Origin: Rubrivirga marina
GTDB lineage: Bacteria > Bacteroidota > Rhodothermia > Rhodothermales > Rubricoccaceae
Assembly: GCF_002283365.1 (NCBI RefSeq)
Contig: NZ_MQWD01000001.1
Coordinates: 2,947,749-3,011,748 of the forward strand
Length of the DNA stretch: 64,000 nt
Direction: 5' to 3'
Shown: positions 62,879 through 64,000 of the stretch, piece by piece
How the letters are laid out: each line of letters begins with the position of its first letter
Position numbering within the stretch: the stretch's first letter is position 1
Translations under genes and position numbers: made by a program
Notes under the pieces: generated by a model
Seen by the model: only the letters and a program-made list of their open reading frames with translations
What the model was told of the DNA's origin: nothing
The model's database searches: none

Positions 62879-63002
62879 GCAGAACAGTTTGCGGCTCACC
62901 CGCGAAACGCGGTAGGCCTCTCGAATGAGGCAAGTTCAGTGACAGCGCTGGGACGAGGCGAGACGGTCGAGCGTTTCGTCGGCGTGCAGCCTCGAGTCAT
63001 GC
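62879..63002 (-). repeat. attC-like cassette site 12
   Basis: A 124-bp site with left core GCAGAAC and a degenerate right core GTCATGC. Inner boxes TTGCGGCTCACCCGCG and GTCGGCGTGCAGCC match short site 8, but the centre is longer and lacks a clear promoter-like box. It is the last site before the right edge. Confidence 0.7.
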
Positions 63003-63016
63003 CGCACCTCCCGGGC

Positions 63017-64000
63017 TCACTCCTTCCGAGCAGCACGTTCGACGTCCGCCAGCAGCTCGTCCAGCGCCGCGCGGTCGAAGAGCCGCCCCCGCGTCACCAC
63101 CGCCTCGATCCGCTGCGCGTTCGCGATGTCCTCCAGGGGGTCCGCCGACAACAGCACGAGGTCGGCCACCTTGCCCACGTCCACCGTGCCCTGGGTGTCC
63201 ACGGCGTCGAGGTAGCGCGCCGGCTCGAGGGTCGCCGTGCGGAGCGCCTCGGCCTCCGTCAGCCCGATCGCCACGAGCACTACCAACTCGTCGTGGAGAC
63301 CGAAGCCCGCGAAGACGCCCGTGGACCCGGCGTCGGACCCGGCCAGCAGCGGGACCCCGGCCCGGTGCTGCGCCAGGGTGACCGCGCGCTCGAAGCGCGC
63401 GACCTCCGACGCGCGGGGGTCGTCCTGCAAGGAATCGAACTCGTCCTCGTCGTCGACCCAATACTCCCGCTCCTCCCGGGGCAGGTACCGCAGCCGGGGA
63501 TCGTTCCGCCAGTCGAACCCGATCTCACCCGGCAACCTCTCGCCGGCAAACAGGGTCGGGGTGATCCACGTCCCGTTCCTCACCAGCGTCTCGTAGACCC
63601 CGGCGCACTTGGCCGCGTCGTGGCTCTCGATCATCTCCAGCCAGACGGGCATGATCTCCGGCTCGTCCGACTCCAGCTCCGCGCGGAGGCGGCGGCGGAC
63701 CTCGTCCTCCCGCGCCGAGCACTCCTCGGCCACGTTCCCCCAGGCGGCGTGCTCGATGCTCCGCTGGCCGAGCTCGGAGGCCTCGGAGGCCCGGACCCCC
63801 TCCGGGACGTGCCCGGCGAACGGGAGCCCGATCCGGTTCGCCTCGTCGGCGAAGGCGAGGTAGGCGTCGCGGGGGATGAAGTTGTAGACCTTGGCGAGGT
63901 CCACGCCCCGCGCCTTGAGGAGGCGGGCGTGCTCGCGGGCGTGCTCGGGGGTGCCCGGCTGGAACGGGGTGGACCCCTCGTCACCCGGGCCGTCGAGTTG
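63017..64000 (-). CDS. Amidohydrolase-family protein (5' end outside window)
   Basis: At least 328 residues of a metal-dependent amidohydrolase; the frame is open to the right edge. It has AGHVPEGVRASEASELGQRSIEHAAWGN (metal-binding His), LLAGSDAGSTGVFAGFGLHDELVVLV (metal Asp) and the standard end TATLEPARYLDAVDTQGTVDVGKVADLVLLSADPLEDI. The group includes imidazolonepropionase- and prolidase-like hydrolases; the substrate is unknown. It ends 15 bp from attC-like site 12, so it is either a large cassette or the first non-cassette gene. Confidence 0.85.
   Translation of the reverse strand, partial: QLDGPGDEGSTPFQPGTPEHAREHARLLKARGVDLAKVYNFIPRDAYLAFADEANRIGLPFAGHVPEGVRASEASELGQRSIEHAAWGNVAEECSAREDEVRRRLRAELESDEPEIMPVWLEMIESHDAAKCAGVYETLVRNGTWITPTLFAGERLPGEIGFDWRNDPRLRYLPREEREYWVDDEDEFDSLQDDPRASEVARFERAVTLAQHRAGVPLLAGSDAGSTGVFAGFGLHDELVVLVAIGLTEAEALRTATLEPARYLDAVDTQGTVDVGKVADLVLLSADPLEDIANAQRIEAVVTRGRLFDRAALDELLADVERAARKE

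Noticed and set aside
55781-63002. CRISPR array or REP/BIME repeats
   Set aside because: The repeats are 57-131 bp, not identical, and the intervals hold whole genes of different length. REP elements do not show matching termini that change from cassette to cassette.
55929-63904. Genomic island with phage or transposon genes
   Set aside because: No transposase, integrase, terminal repeats or tRNA junction was found in this stretch.

Overview
The window is about 70% G+C and reads as chromosome of a marine Bacteroidota/Rhodothermota-type bacterium, most likely near Rubricoccus, Rubrivirga or Salinibacter. The evidence is a type IX secretion pair (PorU sortase and PorV), several secreted proteins ending in a T9SS-type C-terminal domain (…VVR), and promoter-like TTG(-33)/TAnnTTYG(-7) elements. 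No rRNA, tRNA, transposase, phage gene or CRISPR was recognised.

Layout. (1) 1-8437, plus strand: a tightly overlapping operon with an MBOAT O-acyltransferase, an SGNH-like partner, three sulfotransferases, an epimerase and two glycosyltransferases. It looks like a pathway for a sulfated, acylated surface glycan. (2) 8434-16643: housekeeping genes accD, tsaB, an EF-G paralogue, mutL, tilS and hpt. (3) 16678-28746, minus strand: a secreted coiled-coil/TonB_C protein, a GT2, an arginine-deiminase-like enzyme, a HAF-repeat T9SS cargo, an ABC exporter with a lipoprotein, MscS and TRIC channels, pgk and gap. (4) 28971-39694: a TPR membrane protein, a sigma-54 activator, lolD, nadA, a beta-barrel, a Lon-N protein, a metallo-beta-lactamase-fold hydrolase, and a PAS receptor next to a dimerisation-domain-only kinase fragment. 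(5) 40141-53994: porU-porV, a VTE5-VTE6 fusion, a dicarboxylate symporter, a TPR protein, two tandem HExxH metalloproteases with T9SS domains, and a SnoaL-histidine kinase.

(6) 54000-64000 is an accessory region and the main discovery. Twelve related repeats (57-131 bp) lie between short genes that all run on the minus strand. Each repeat has the layout of an integron attC site: a 7-bp core pair (AAC…GTT), inner L boxes that pair with single-base bulges confined to one arm, and a variable centre. The two ends of each cassette carry matching 7-12 nt termini, as expected if each unit was once a circle. This is therefore a cassette array of a chromosomal integron, with an unusual GTTCTGC/GTTCTAC core. 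The cargo is a RHH/RelE toxin-antitoxin pair, five lipoproteins, several small membrane proteins, a DUF2243 pair, a RibD-like reductase and, at the right edge, an amidohydrolase. Most long sites also carry a promoter-like TAnCTTCG element aimed at the next cassette. No integrase is present; from the array direction it should lie to the right of the window.
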